Shown here one piece after another: positions 11,401 to 22,112 of a DNA stretch of 64,000 nucleotides (within the stretch, counting starts at the first letter, position 1; each line of letters opens with the position of its first letter). The stretch lies in contig CM055113.1 of NCBI GenBank assembly GCA_029204225.1, forward strand, positions 16,125,745 to 16,189,744, written 5' to 3'. The stretch is from Diphasiastrum complanatum. Lineage: Eukaryota; Streptophyta; Lycopodiopsida; Lycopodiales; Lycopodiaceae. The position numbers and the translations under genes were made by a program. The notes under the pieces are model-generated. The model saw nothing but the letters and a program-made list of their open reading frames with translations. It had not been told where the DNA came from and did not search any database.

Positions 11401-11525
11401 GTTCCGACCCCACCCGACCTGACCAAGGGTCGAAAATTTTTGACTCGACCCCCCCCCCCCCCCGAGGGTCAAAAATTTTTGACCCGACCAAGGTTCGAAA
11501 ACTTTCGACCCGACCTAACCCGACC
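11401..11525. repeat. Self-complementary GGTCGAAAATTTTTGACC block with C-run
   Basis: Repeated words GGGTCGAAAATTTTTGAC and GGGTCAAAAATTTTTGACCC flank a run of 14-15 C. The arms are complementary, so a stem with a C-rich loop is possible. The same block lies at about 13955-14070 in tandem unit 2 with a slightly longer C-run and a small deletion. Confidence 0.65.
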
Positions 11526-11988
11526 AAGGAGTTGGATTTTTTTACCATTGGGTCAGAAAATTGAGTCAGATGTGGGTTGGATCCTAACGATGAAGGTACT
11601 CATAATTGCCAATTTTCATCTACAAAACTTGAGATTAAGACATAAAAAATCTAACAAAAAAAATTTCGTATTAATTTTTTTGAGAAAGCTACCTATTTCA
11701 ATCTTGGATTATTCAGACTCTCTCAAACACCGAGTGGAGGTACTCGGGAGGAGTTGGGACTGGGAGTAGTTCTAAACCTTGAATCTGAGAATGAAAAGAG
11801 ACAGAGTTTATTAAAAACAAAAAAGTTATAGTATCAAAAAAAGCTCAAGATAGGGTGATAATTGATAAAATTTTCTAGAGCGGTGGTGGGAGGTAGGAGG
11901 ACACCTCAAAGACGAGGAAAATGGAGAATAACTCGAATATATGGACGAACTCAACGAATTTTTGGACGAAGTCGAATTCTGTAGACAC

Positions 11989-12150
<162 letters not shown>

Positions 12151-12404
12151 TGCATATAGCAGGCCTCTCTCTCCATCGCAGTTGAAATCCGCTAGGCAGC
12201 AAACAACATTCTACAGATCCAGAGCAATTCTGGTTTGTGAGATATTCAATTGCTCAATTTTCGTGTAATTGATACTTTTTTTTTTTAAAGCAGATATTTT
12301 GTAATGGGTGCTTTAATATGACTGTTTTTTAATTTGATTTTAGCATATTCCATTGAATACTATAAGTGCTTTGCTGAATGAGATGAGATTTGGTTATACT
12401 TTGG

Positions 12405-12569
12405 GACACCTTTCCAATCCGTTCTTCGGTACGATCACCAAAAGTTTTTGAAGCTACGCTACCAGAAGGATTTGAAGATGAGGATGTTTTTGAAGAAGAA
12501 GATCTGCAGGCCATTCTTCAAGCCAAATCATCGCAACCTGCTGGACCTTCTGCAACATTACCTTCTTAA
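12405..12569 (+). pseudogene. Coding-like acidic C-terminal fragment
   Basis: A stop-free stretch of 54 codons ending in TAA, present only in tandem unit 2. It reads R-S-P-K-V-F-E-A-T-L-P-E-G-F-E-D-E-D-V-F, then E-E-E-D-L-Q-A-I-L-Q-A and a Ser/Ala/Pro tail. Composition is protein-like (acidic helix, then a flexible tail), but I recognise no family. Unit 1 jumps from CTTTGGGA to the TTAAGTAGGC that follows, so this is either an insertion into unit 2 or a deletion from unit 1. Confidence 0.35.
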
Positions 12570-13114
12570 CCTGTTGTCACTCTTAATATCTTAAGTAGGC
12601 AAGCTTACAATTCAGGTTTGATCTGCAGGATTGATGTGTAGGATCATCAAAATATTTTATAAAGGTTTAAGAAAAAAAAGAGTAGTACGTGTCCAGCTCT
12701 CAATCATAGGATAGGATAATTTGGTGCTATCCTAGAAGATTTTACATATTATATGAATATATGGCATCTTCGATGAATGATCTTGGCTTGACCAAAAATG
12801 GATACTCATTTGGCCTTGACATATCATGAATCGTTCAAAACACTAAATGCTTGGTCTCTGATGCCTGTTTGTGAGCCAGAATTGGCAAAAAATGATTCAA
12901 ATAAAAAATCTAAATCTGTAAAAGAAAAAAAAAAACCCAAACCTAGCTGAAGTTGTTTTCAAAAGGCAGCAACAGACATGAGAAACTCTCGCATGAAGGC
13001 TATCACGAAGCACAAATTAAGGATTTCTGAGCTACATACATACTTGACTTGTAAGCACAACTAGAAGCCCTATAGACTTACTGTCAGACTTACTTTTTGG
13101 TGTTCTATGTGCAG

Positions 13115-13242
13115 GCTTTTCCGCTACACCTACTGGCAAAAATCATTAGTCGAGAGGAGGTGTTATAGCGAGATTGATAGTAGCAATTTTTGTCTTAGCA
13201 ATTTTGAGATGTACATATCTTTTATATAAAAGAAGAGATGGA
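13115..13242 (+). pseudogene. Exon-like piece with a membrane segment (unit 2)
   Basis: Copy of 3505-3632 after the same GTGCAG acceptor. A hydrophobic helix (IARLIVAIFVLAILRCT) is followed by Y-L-L-Y-K-R-R-D. Here the codon after the helix is TAT, so the frame runs on past R-R-D. One in-frame TAG before the helix remains. Possible transmembrane exon of a receptor-like protein; inference only. Confidence 0.35.
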
Positions 13243-14461
13243 GTTTTGCTCCTTCTCCTCTATGTATTATCAGCAATTTCTATGTTTTATGGTCTCAAAA
13301 TACAGATAACAACTTTAAGGTTCCAATATATGTATTCTATCCTTCGACATCTTTATGTCTTGCTCTTATGTTGTATCTACCTTGCCTCATTGAACAAGGC
13401 GTAGTCCCCGTGGCTCCCGATACTAAGGATATTGTGATTATGGGACTACCGCTTATCAACTGTACAAAAACTGTCTACTATTACAATGTTCACCTATTTT
13501 TCATCCATCAAATTGTGAATTCTTTCTGAAATCCAGTTTCCACTGCTTTTATGTTTAAAAAATAGAGAACTATTACAAAATTTTCTTCGTAATTTATAAA
13601 CGTTTTCAGGATGAGAGGACGTTGATTTTTGTCTTAAAATAAAAAAACCAAGTTGATTACAAACGCGTTGTGTATGATAGCTGAAGTTGAATTTTGTTTA
13701 CCATGGTAATGTTTTCGTCTCTTTATTGCAAATGGACCATATTGTAGCTAATTTTTGTTCACAAAGCTCAAACAGACTCATGTGATCACTTTTACATCTA
13801 CTGGCGCCTTTGGTTTTAATAAGCCTTCGTGACAATCAAATTAGGACAGATATACATTGTTGTTAGTCGTGAATAGTATCCCTATATTGTCCCAAAACGG
13901 ACTTGAAAATCACTTCAGAACTCCAACTCATCAAGTAGGATGATTTTATGTTCCGACCCCACCCGACCTGACCAAGGGTCGAAAATTTTTGACTCGACCC
14001 CCCCCCCCCCCCCCGAGGGTCAAAAATTTTTGACCCGACCAAGGTTCGAAAACTTTCGACCCGACCTGAGGAGTTGGATTTTTTTACCATTGGGTCAGAT
14101 AATTGAGTCAGATGTGGGTTGGATCCTAACGATGAAGGTACTCATAATTGCCAGTTTTCATCTACAAAACTTGAGATTGAGACATAAAAAATCTAACAAA
14201 AAAAATTTCGTATTAATTTTTTTGAGAAAGCTACCGATTTCAATCTTGGATTATTCAGACTCTCTCAAACACCGAGTGGAGGTACTCGGGAGGAGTTGGG
14301 ACTGGGAGTAGTTCTAAACCTTGAATCTGAGAATGAAAAGAGACAGAGTTTATTAAAAACGAAAAAGTTATAGTATCAAGAAAAGCTCAAGATAGGGTGA
14401 TAATTGATAAAATTTTCTAGAGCGGTGGTGGGAGGCAGGAGGACACCTCAAAGACGAGGAA

Positions 14462-14880
14462 AATGGAGAATAACTCGAATATATGGACGAACTCAACGAA
14501 TTTTTGGACGAAGTCGAATTCTGGGACGAACTCGACTTTTGGAACGAACTTGAATTTTTGGGCGAACTCGAATTTTCACTCGACTTGAATTTTTTGAGAC
14601 TTGAATTTCTAGGAATGACTCGAATTTTGAAGGTTCGAATTTGTTCAACAAACTCGCATTTTTTCAGTCAACTCAAATTTCCAGAGGTTCAAATTTTTCT
14701 AGACTCAAATTTTTGGACGGATTCGAATATTTTTTCAGTCGACTCGATTTTGGAATGAACTCGAATTTTTGGACGAAAGTAAATTTTTGGACAAACCCAA
14801 ATTTTTGGACAAACTCGAAATATTCTAGATTCGATTTTTTGGACGAACTCGAATATTTAGACGAAGCTCAAATTTTTTTA
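14462..14880. repeat. Minisatellite, GAACTCGAATTTTTGGAC-like units
   Basis: About 20 diverged units of 18-20 bp with consensus near GAACTCGAATTTTTGGAC. The open frames across it (D-E-L-E-F-x repeats) are repeat artefacts. The tandem duplication boundary falls within this array at 14522. Confidence 0.85.
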
Positions 14881-15292
14881 TATTTGAATCTTCGGGTCCT
14901 TATTTATATTCCAATTGAAATAGTTAGAACAACTATTCGCACGGTGAAATTGAACATTCAACAATTCTAACATAATCTAGTGATGTAATTTTCACTCGAT
15001 TTTAGCCAATTTTGTTCAATGACCGTTTACCTACACATACATACATATAGACGTACACATACATACATACGTGCATGTGTATGTGTATTTTAAAATTAAC
15101 TAACAATGCATCTTAAGTTGAGAATAGGTAGAGATATTATTTTCTGACCTAAAAAATCCTACAGGTGTTTGGGCATGCCAATTTTTGGCAAAAATTGTCA
15201 GTTCCATTCTTGGACTTTGTCGACCTCTCCCAACACTGATGCTAAGAATTCTCATAGATTTAAATGTACTTTCAGCTTTTAGGAAATTCTAA
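14881..15292. other. Intergenic, no gene seen
   Basis: AT-rich with a short CATA/TATG-rich patch at about 15035-15090. No coding or RNA feature is supported. Confidence 0.5.
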
Positions 15293-15403
15293 AACTTGAT
15301 TTTGGACAAACAACAATTACAAAGATGTGAGGTAGGTGCAAGAGTTTTCATTTTGCGCATTCCTTTGGTACCCACTAATTCATATTTGCCTTTTGAATTT
15401 TAG

Positions 15404-15550
15404 CGAGTGCAATTCCCCATCAGACCAACATTTTCCATGACTATAAACAAAGCTCAAGGCCAGACAATGGAGTTTGTTGGATTGTATTTGCCTAGACCAG
15501 TGTTTAGCCATGGACAACTATATGTCGCCCTATCAAGGGTGCAAAGTTCA
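15404..15550 (+). pseudogene. Helitron PIF1-like helicase, last exon
   Basis: After an acceptor (TTTTGAATTTTAG) the frame reads [20 protein letters not shown], then [16 protein letters not shown] and V-A-L-S-R-V. These are the C-terminal superfamily 1B helicase motifs of PIF1/Helitron proteins (motif V region and the Q-L-Y-V-A-L-S-R motif VI). Only about 49 codons of a protein normally over 1000 residues remain; downstream the frame runs into minisatellite sequence. The ATP-binding Walker motifs and the Rep domain are absent from the window. Confidence 0.85.
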
Positions 15551-16240
15551 ACTCAAAACTGTCATGAACAAGACACTGTCACGAATAATAAACTGTCGTG
15601 AACAAAAGTCATTCGAGTATGAAATTGTCACGATCAAGACAATCGACACTCGAAACTATGACGAACATGACACTCGAAACTGAAAACTCAAAACTATCGT
15701 GAAACTGTCGCGAACTCGACACTCAAAACTCAAAAAAGTCGCAAACTCGACACTCGAAACTGTCACGAACAAGACACTATTGCGAACAAAAATCATTCAA
15801 GTCTGAAACTGTCGCGATCAAGACAATCGACACTCAAAACTGTCGCGAAACATGACACTCAAAAGTGTCGCGAAACTGTCATGAACAAGACACTATCGCA
15901 AACAATAAATTGTTGCGAACAAAAATCATTCGAGTTTGAAACTGTTGCGATCAAGACAATCAACACTTGAAACTGTCGCGAAACTCGACACTCAAAACTA
16001 TCGCAAAACTGTCGCGAATTCGACGTTCAAAATAGTCGCGAACTTGTCACTCAAAACTGTCATGAAACTGTCACAAACAAAACACTGTCATGAATAATAA
16101 ACTGTCGCGAATAAAAAATATTTGAGTCTGAAACTGTTGCGAAACTCGACACTCAAAAATCACTCAAAACTGTCGCAAAACTCAAAACTCGAAACTTGAC
16201 ACTCGACTCTCGACACGCAAACAAAAATCATTCGAGTCTT
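15551..16240. repeat. Minisatellite of ACTGTCGCGAA / CGACACTCAAA words, copy 1
   Basis: About 0.7 kb of irregularly arranged words such as ACTGTCGCGAA, ACAAGACACTG, CAAGACAATCGACACTC and AAAATCATTCGAGTC, with the palindrome TCGCGA recurring. A matching array follows the second Helitron copy at 55057-55730. No coding potential. Confidence 0.85.
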
Positions 16241-16389
16241 TTTTCATGGACTTGAATTTTTTCATGGACTCAATTTTTTCCAAAGACTCGAGATCGGCCA
16301 TTATCCAAATGATCGGCTACCACCTAGATCGGCCTCCATTGCTCATCAATGATGGGCACTCACAACTAGTATTTGTATAAAATTTTTCT

Positions 16390-17590
16390 ATACATGTATC
16401 TCATCCACATCAAGAGAGGCCAACTTTTTATCTGTATCAACTTGAGAATCATTCCACAAGTTGAGAGTCATGTTTTTCTATGATCTCTAAATCCATTTCT
16501 CTAGATGGAAGTAGCTTGGGTGGAGAACACTCAGCCACTAAAACTGAATATGAATTTTTGATCACAAGTTTTATCGTCTCCTACCTGAAGTGCATTATCT
16601 CCATTGGGGAGACCTTCGGACATCTAAATTGAAAAAAAAAAACACAATTAAATGTTATCAATCAAAGATTAGTTATTAGGAATGTGATTATGAAAAAAAC
16701 AAAAACTCAATTAAATGTTATTAACCAAAGATTAGTAATTAGAAATTATCAGGAATATATTACCTCTTCCAGATTAGAAAGTTTATCTTGTAGTGCAAGC
16801 CAATTGAAAAAGAATTTGGCATTGTATATCGTATACCAACCATAGCTGACAAAATCAACTTGTTGGGAGGACTGTAGTATTCAAATATAAATGAAAGTTA
16901 GTAACAAAATTTCAACTATATGTAACATCGGATCAACGCGCACGAGGTGATAATAAAATCTACAAAGGAAACAAGCGCATGTCGAACCGATATCAAAAAA
17001 ATATCAGGTCAACGTGCACGATATGAAAAAAATCTCAAAGAAAACTACAAGGGCACGTCGAACCGATATTGAAATTTTTTTACTTCCGCATCAAGCATTT
17101 TTAGTTTTGTGTGCGTTGTTGCACTTGGTACTGGAAAGAGTTCCAGTATTTTCTTGATATGGCTCCTCTCAATTTTGTGGGTGTGTGTAATAGAGCTCAT
17201 CTTTATACAAACTGGATTACACACACCCTCATCATTGACATATAAGGACAACACATATATGCTCCAATGTTCATTGCAATTAGAAAACAATAAATTTATG
17301 AGAATAAATGTAAAATCAAAATTCATAAAAAATACTCAACTTAATAAAATCTGAAAAAAATACACTAACTTTGTTATGTATAGGAGCACGAGGATTGGAG
17401 TCCCTAGTCTGATGTATTGGAGCATATCATCATGCAGACTTTTGAAATCGGGAAAATCAAAAGTAGCCATGAATTTAAGCGGAAACAATGCGACATCTAT
17501 AAACAATGGGGTCTGAAAAAACTCCATCCAATACTGAATTGCCCCCCTTCCTACATTGTCCCCTAGCATTTTATCTCTACTTTCTAATTG
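16390..17590 (-). pseudogene. Ulp1-like cysteine protease gene, decayed
   Basis: Read on the minus strand, the parts lie in the order of a C48 (Ulp1/SENP) protease. The upstream piece (17590-17370) has M-L-G-D-N-V-x(4)-I-Q-Y-W and a spacer. The next (17310-17045) has N-C-N-E-H-W-S-I-Y-V-L-S-L, the His-Trp block. An exon at 16764-16871 with good splice borders has S-S-Q-Q-V-D-F-V-S-Y-G-W-Y, where the family has the Gln...Cys-Gly active-site block. Here the Cys position is Tyr (codon at 16842-16844). Small exon-like pieces follow at 16585-16623 and about 16395-16470. Such proteases occur both as SUMO proteases and as accessory genes of plant DNA transposons; the repeat context favours the latter. 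Stops and the Cys loss make it non-functional. Confidence 0.5.
16915..17075. repeat. Cluster of a 17-bp motif in both orientations
   Basis: Four matches to GCRCGYYGAWCCGATAT or its reverse complement: near 16923 and 17008 (ATCGGATCAACGCGCAC, ATCAGGTCAACGTGCAC) and near 16979 and 17054 (GCATGTCGAACCGATAT, GCACGTCGAACCGATAT). A related copy occurs near 17617, and more lie at 55.9-57.65 kb. The arrangement resembles subterminal binding motifs of DNA transposons; that role is inference. Confidence 0.6.
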
Positions 17591-17660
17591 ACTTGTGCGC
17601 GTCATTAGGATCCAATGTCGGAACAAAGCGCAAGTAGGGAGATTCCAAGATCAAAATTCA

Positions 17661-19091
17661 GGTCATTTTGATATCGATAATCTAGTTTATGAGAATCGTT
17701 ATAATTTACTTTCTGTTCTTGATAATTTTTCTCAGATTATTAGTACTCCTGTTCAGGATATAGATAGTTTTTGTTTCGTTCATTTTCAGGACCTTGTGTA
17801 TTCCCAATCATCCTCTAAGCATAAACATAATAAAAAGTACGCTAACTTGCATGATCATTTCAAAAGAAATATATATTGTGGTATCCATAAAAGAGCATGT
17901 CGTCTTCTAATCAAAGGAATGGCTTTTGTCTTTTGTATATCTACTGAAATTCCAGATGATGAGTTTGTTGGATCTTCTATTGTTCTCATGATTGAAGCAT
18001 CTGCATCTGCGCCAGTTGATGTAGATGATGTAGATACTGATATAGGGGTTGAAGTTGAAACATCTATAGTTTCAAATTATCAAAAAACTCTCTCTCGTTC
18101 TATAATTCTCTCTAATTCTCTATCTCCTATTAATCAATTAACTCTACTCCATATTCCCGTATACTTTATAAATAATGAAAATTATATTTTTTTTAATGAT
18201 AAAGAAGATGTTTTGAATTTGAGAGAGGATGAAATCCTCTCAATTTTTGCACAAAATTTATCATAATTTTTTGACATTGTTGATTACACATATAATAACC
18301 TTGAAAATGAGATAGATTATGATAAAGATGGCAATTGGCAATCTGGCAATGAGGCCTTGGATGCCATAGTTAAAAAATTTAAAGCCTATAAAAAAACTTT
18401 GCCTACAGAGAAAGAATTTTTGGAATTCCAAAAAAAATATCTCCCAAGGACTCAATAAATTCAAGGGAAATGTAGAGGCCATTGGAGGACATGACATTAC
18501 CAGAACAAACGTCATTAAATATGATGATTATGATACGGTAAGTAGATATTATATTGGTATTGATATTGTTCAGTTTTCTTAGTTCAAATACTATGTTGAA
18601 GTTTGAGTTTGCAGTGTTATGTATCATTCTAAATTTTTTTTCTTGACTCGTATACATGATGCTATTAAAATAGATGCCTTTGGTATGAGACATGGAGGTG
18701 TCCGAGGTGTATCAACTCGGAGAAAGGATGTGTCTCTATCTCATTATTGAAAAACTTTCAAAATAATGAGATTTGTATATATCATTCATCTTCTAATCCA
18801 TATGCTACCATTGTCATTATGGCCATCAAGTCTTTATCAGTTTATTTAGGAGGCCATACGTATGTCAGAGGAACATATAAAGTAATTTTTGTGAAAAGGG
18901 ATTTGGCAATTAAAACATTGGGTTATACTCTCAATGAGACTACAAAAACATCATCTATAGTGGCCCTTTATTCGGGTTACATTGATATGAGCAAAATGAA
19001 AAATTTAGAATTTTTGGATTCATATGCAAGGAGATTATTCCTTCATGACAATACCATCCGTCTGAATCTTGAAGAGGATGATGATAAGTAA
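17661..19091 (+). pseudogene. Unrecognised multi-part gene, decayed
   Basis: From 17661 to 18263 the frame is open, then one TAA (18264-18266), then open again to 18458. Past an A-run a shifted frame reads on (K-G-N-V-E-A-I-G-G-H-D) to a GT donor near 18537. After an acceptor near 18613 a frame includes I-D-A-F-G-M-R-H-G-G-V-R-G-V-S-T-R-R-K. Finally an open frame at 18747-19091 includes Y-L-G-G-H-T-Y-V-R-G-T-Y-K-V-I-F and ends L-E-E-D-D-D-K. The segment around A-P-V-D-V-D-D-V-D-T-D-I-G is repeated at 57672-57829, so it belongs to a multicopy element. I recognise no domain. It could be a transposon accessory gene or an old viral insertion; neither is shown. Confidence 0.45.
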
Positions 19092-19099
19092 ACAATTTT

Positions 19100-19835
19100 C
19101 TATAATAGATTTTTGATATATTACAAATGATCTCTCTTTTGTTATGAATTTGAATGCCTTTCTAAAAATTGTAACATTTGGTGAGTGTTTAGCTTGATAT
19201 TTAAATTGTGCTCTTCTATAAAACCACTGAAAAAATTCAATTAAATATTTATTTTTTGAATTGTGTCCTCCATCATTTGTAACTCTATGGAATGCTCCTC
19301 TTGCTTGCCAATGAGATTTTTCCATGCCTTGTGATGACCAGATATTTAAGCTCTGATATTCCTTTGCAAAATAAGTTGCATGATGAAAAAAGATGTGCTG
19401 CAAACAAGATTTTGATTACTTACATCAGGAGAAAAAAATATAAGCATGAATGAGATAAGTACCAGATAATCAAATAAATTAGTACCATATAATGTGTAAT
19501 GTTGTCTTTCCCCAACAATCATGTACAAATTTCACAAATGTGGTACTATGATTTTGCAAAGTCCTCAAATCTTCTGATGATAGATTTTCTTTCCTGATAA
19601 CACCTACGAGTTTGTCTAAGTTGTTCCAGACGTGTCCCTTTTCCACTCGATTACTTACTTCTAGTGTTCGTGTTGCTTGAACAATTTCTTTCAAAATTTC
19701 GTATCTGACACTAGATTCTTTACATGTGTGATTGGATAAGAATCTTCTTGCTTTAGAACCAAAAACGACGACCAGAAGTTCGCATTCTCTTTCTATGTAA
19801 CCTCTCTCTAAAGTAAAACTTTTTAAAGGGCCCAT
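19100..19835 (-). pseudogene. Transposase-like C-terminal region, decayed
   Basis: The minus-strand frame 19835-19480 is open for 118 codons (with N-N-L-D-K-L-V-G-V and V-H-D-C-W-G-K-T-T-L-H). An intron-like gap with a TTTGCAG acceptor follows, and a second piece (about 19400-19190) reads H-H-A-T-Y-F-A-K-E-Y, then W-S-S-Q-G-M-E-K-S-H-W and G-A-F-H-R-V-T-N-D-G-G. The pattern S-Q-G-x-E-K-x-H/N followed by G-G and an aromatic C-terminal helix resembles C-terminal parts of poorly characterised transposase-like proteins in plants and animals. This is from memory of the pattern, not a search, so the class is left open. The location next to a Ulp1-like gene is consistent with a DNA transposon. Confidence 0.35.
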
Positions 19836-19856
19836 TTTGAGCCCATATTGTTCCTA

Positions 19857-19939
<83 letters not shown>

Positions 19940-19940
19940 T
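19857..19940. repeat. (GT)n(AT)n(AC)n self-complementary microsatellite
   Basis: A GT run passes into an AT run and then an AC run, so the whole tract is an inverted repeat able to form a long hairpin or cruciform. Confidence 0.95.
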
Positions 19941-20177
19941 AGTAGTGAGTTAGCGCGCTGTTGACGGGCGACCGACAATCTGGGTGGCAGCTTGTGATCG
20001 AGACGTGTGGATGATGCTTAGAGTAGGTGATTGATGAACTACTCAGCCAACCTCCCCCTCCCCATGGCTTGGGGTTTTCCACACAGGCCTACCATAGGCT
20101 TTGTATAGTAGGCCACATATGCATGTCATAGGTTACCAACCGTAGGTAGAACACATGGCAAATAATCCAGACTTGTA

Positions 20178-20525
20178 CACCTAGGAAAATGACCATCAGC
20201 TTTCCTCCTAAACCATCAGTCGCCATCCAAATGAAGTTTTTCCATTCTAAAATTTATAAGATCCTGCTTTTATCAAAAATTTATAATCCCAAAGGCAATT
20301 ACTAATAGTCATAATTTATTTGAGAGGGTGGGGGCGGGAAGGGGGGGGGGGGCGGCTAGTTAGGCATGTATCACATGGGTGGGTCACATGTATGATATTT
20401 TTTGCTGTTGTTGGGTTGGGATGGGTGGTTGGACCATCAACTCTAATGACTTTACTCGCTTGTCGCCACGTTAGGTAATGTTTTTTGTAACCATTGGCAT
20501 GGGCCATGCAAGGCCCAAGGACTAC
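20178..20525. repeat. Dispersed repeat shared with 63668-64000
   Basis: Direct repeat of the window's right end, starting CACCTAGAAAA/CACCTAGGAAAATGACCATC and continuing past AACCATTGGCATGGGCCATG. Copies differ by few substitutions and by the length of a G-run (11 G at 20341-20351 in this copy, a possible G-quadruplex). No coding region is supported. Confidence 0.9.
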
Positions 20526-21216
20526 GGGTCACCCAAGGACTATGGGTCATCACTTTACTGTGAGAATCCAATGGCATTTCCAAAAAATGATGTTAAACAA
20601 AGATAAATATTGGGCTCGCTACCAAACCATAACATTTTTGCCTAAAGCAAATCTCACATAATCATATATGTAACCAAAGATTGCCAAGAAGAAGTATCTA
20701 TACGAGCATTTTGTGGATTATGATGCCAACTCGTATTATTCTATGGATTTGTAGGAAAGTTCATTAAATTGAAGTTATTACATAATAGAATTTCATTTAG
20801 AGAATTAAGCCAAGGTCTAGGGGATAGTAATCCACCTTAAAATATTTATCATAGAGGATAAATGCATAATCAAACATTTGTATAACCTATGCTTTGAAAC
20901 AACTTAGCAAAAAAAGGAGAGATGGAGGAGGATTTACATTGAAATAATTCATGAAAATACATTCTAAGCGATACACATCATTTGGATAAAGATAAAATAC
21001 ATTTCTGAAAACCAATAAATAAAAAGAATTTGGAAGAAAAAAATAAAAAAGAGTGGTATTATATAGGTACTTGGAAATTGAAGTAAAATCAACCAGAAAG
21101 TTCTAATTCTCAAAACTACTCTAACAAATATCCTTTGCTAAAAAGAAATTACAATTAGAGTGCAACAAACTTGAGAGGCTTTGGTGATTATTAATTATTG
21201 TCACTGATATTTGCAG
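20526..21216. other. Intergenic, no gene seen
   Basis: AT-rich sequence without supported features. Confidence 0.5.
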
Positions 21217-21358
21217 GCAATAAAATACATACGGAAAAAATTGCAGCTTGCCAATCAATTTGCCATAACATTTGATGACCAAGGAAATTGTTCTATTAGA
21301 GGTGATCCAGCTTTCTCCGTGCTACTTGTCGATATTGATAGTTCCAATTGAAGTTACG
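21217..21358 (+). pseudogene. Exon-like fragment, family unknown
   Basis: Bordered by TTTGCAG and a donor-like GGTGAGTA. The frame reads A-I-K-Y-I-R-K-K-L-Q-L-A-N-Q-F-A, then F-D-D-Q-G-N-C and L-L-V-D-I-D-S-S-N, with a stop 5 bases before the donor. It may be a degraded internal exon or a terminal one. No family recognised. Confidence 0.3.
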
Positions 21359-21489
21359 GTGAGTATTTTAGTTTTTAGAAGAATTGGCTTAACAAATACT
21401 CCTCATTTCAATGCTATGAGTGGGGAATATATATATATATATATACATACATATACATTGTATAGATATATCACAGATTCTTAACCTAT

Positions 21490-22112
21490 AGCATGATGAA
21501 GGGGACGCACCTGCCTACGTTTCACATGGACAATATCACATTTTTATGACCTACATTTAACTCCACAATCTTACAATATTATCTCACCAATTGTACGTGG
21601 ATTGGTGAGCTTGAGCAGCAGATGCTAGGAGGGCAAATAGAGTGAATAGGAGAGGCTTGTGGGAGAGGTATGACCAGCTGTAGTGGTTGCAAATGGATTG
21701 TTGTCTTGTGGGTGTGGTACTTGATCCATTTGCTAAGATGGGTGGTGGTGAATTCTCAAATAGATCCATCAGATTTGGTTGTGCTATTCACACGTGTGAA
21801 AATAGTGTACTTGTCATGTACCATAAGTTAGAATTAAAGTTAGAATCACTGTGTGACTATAAGTGGGTACTATCAGTGGATAAGGATCAGTTGGCCTCGC
21901 CACGAGGCAAGTCGATGGAACACGCGTCCCGCCAATGGCAACCTGGTTCATGCATGGGTTGCCTGAGTGAACAACTATATGTACAGTGTAATTTCATTTT
22001 GAGAAATACAGTTGCTATGTGAGCTTGCTGAGGAGAGTGATTTTCTGTCTGTGTTACTGTGTAGCATGATCTGTGTTCCTGTGCAAAGCAAATTCTAAGT
22101 TGGTATCAGAGC
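21490..22112 (+). repeat. Probable E2 5' LTR and primer binding site
   Basis: TGGTATCAGAGC (22101-22112) is the tRNA-iMet PBS. The roughly 600 bp before it should be the 5' LTR, ending near G-T-G-C-A-A-A-G-C-A at 22090. The left LTR border is not resolved and no second LTR copy is in the window. The interval after the PBS to 23411 is leader-like with no gag frame. Confidence 0.55.

Larger units (their letters stand above)
15293..16330 (+). mobile_element. Helitron-like 3' segment, copy 1
   Basis: About 1 kb repeated at 54803-55835 in the same orientation: the end of one exon, an intron, the last helicase exon, a long minisatellite, then a block with three GATCGGC words. The two copies are close to identical through the helicase part and drift in the minisatellite. 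The helicase family is diagnostic for Helitron rolling-circle transposons. I could not fix the 5' TC or 3' CTRR terminus, so the element borders are unknown. Confidence 0.65.

Noticed and set aside
14483-14970. Asp-Glu-Leu-Glu-Phe repeat protein
   Set aside because: Exact product of the 18-bp minisatellite; units drift without preserving frame.
15551-16240. CRISPR-like array
   Set aside because: Words are irregular, there are no constant repeats with unique spacers, and the context is plant Helitron DNA.
17661-19091. Endogenous virus gene
   Set aside because: No viral motif could be named from the sequence; kept as an unrecognised gene.
22101-22112. tRNA gene
   Set aside because: TGGTATCAGAGC here and at 10489, 38998 and 51906 is the retrotransposon primer binding site; no cloverleaf surrounds it.
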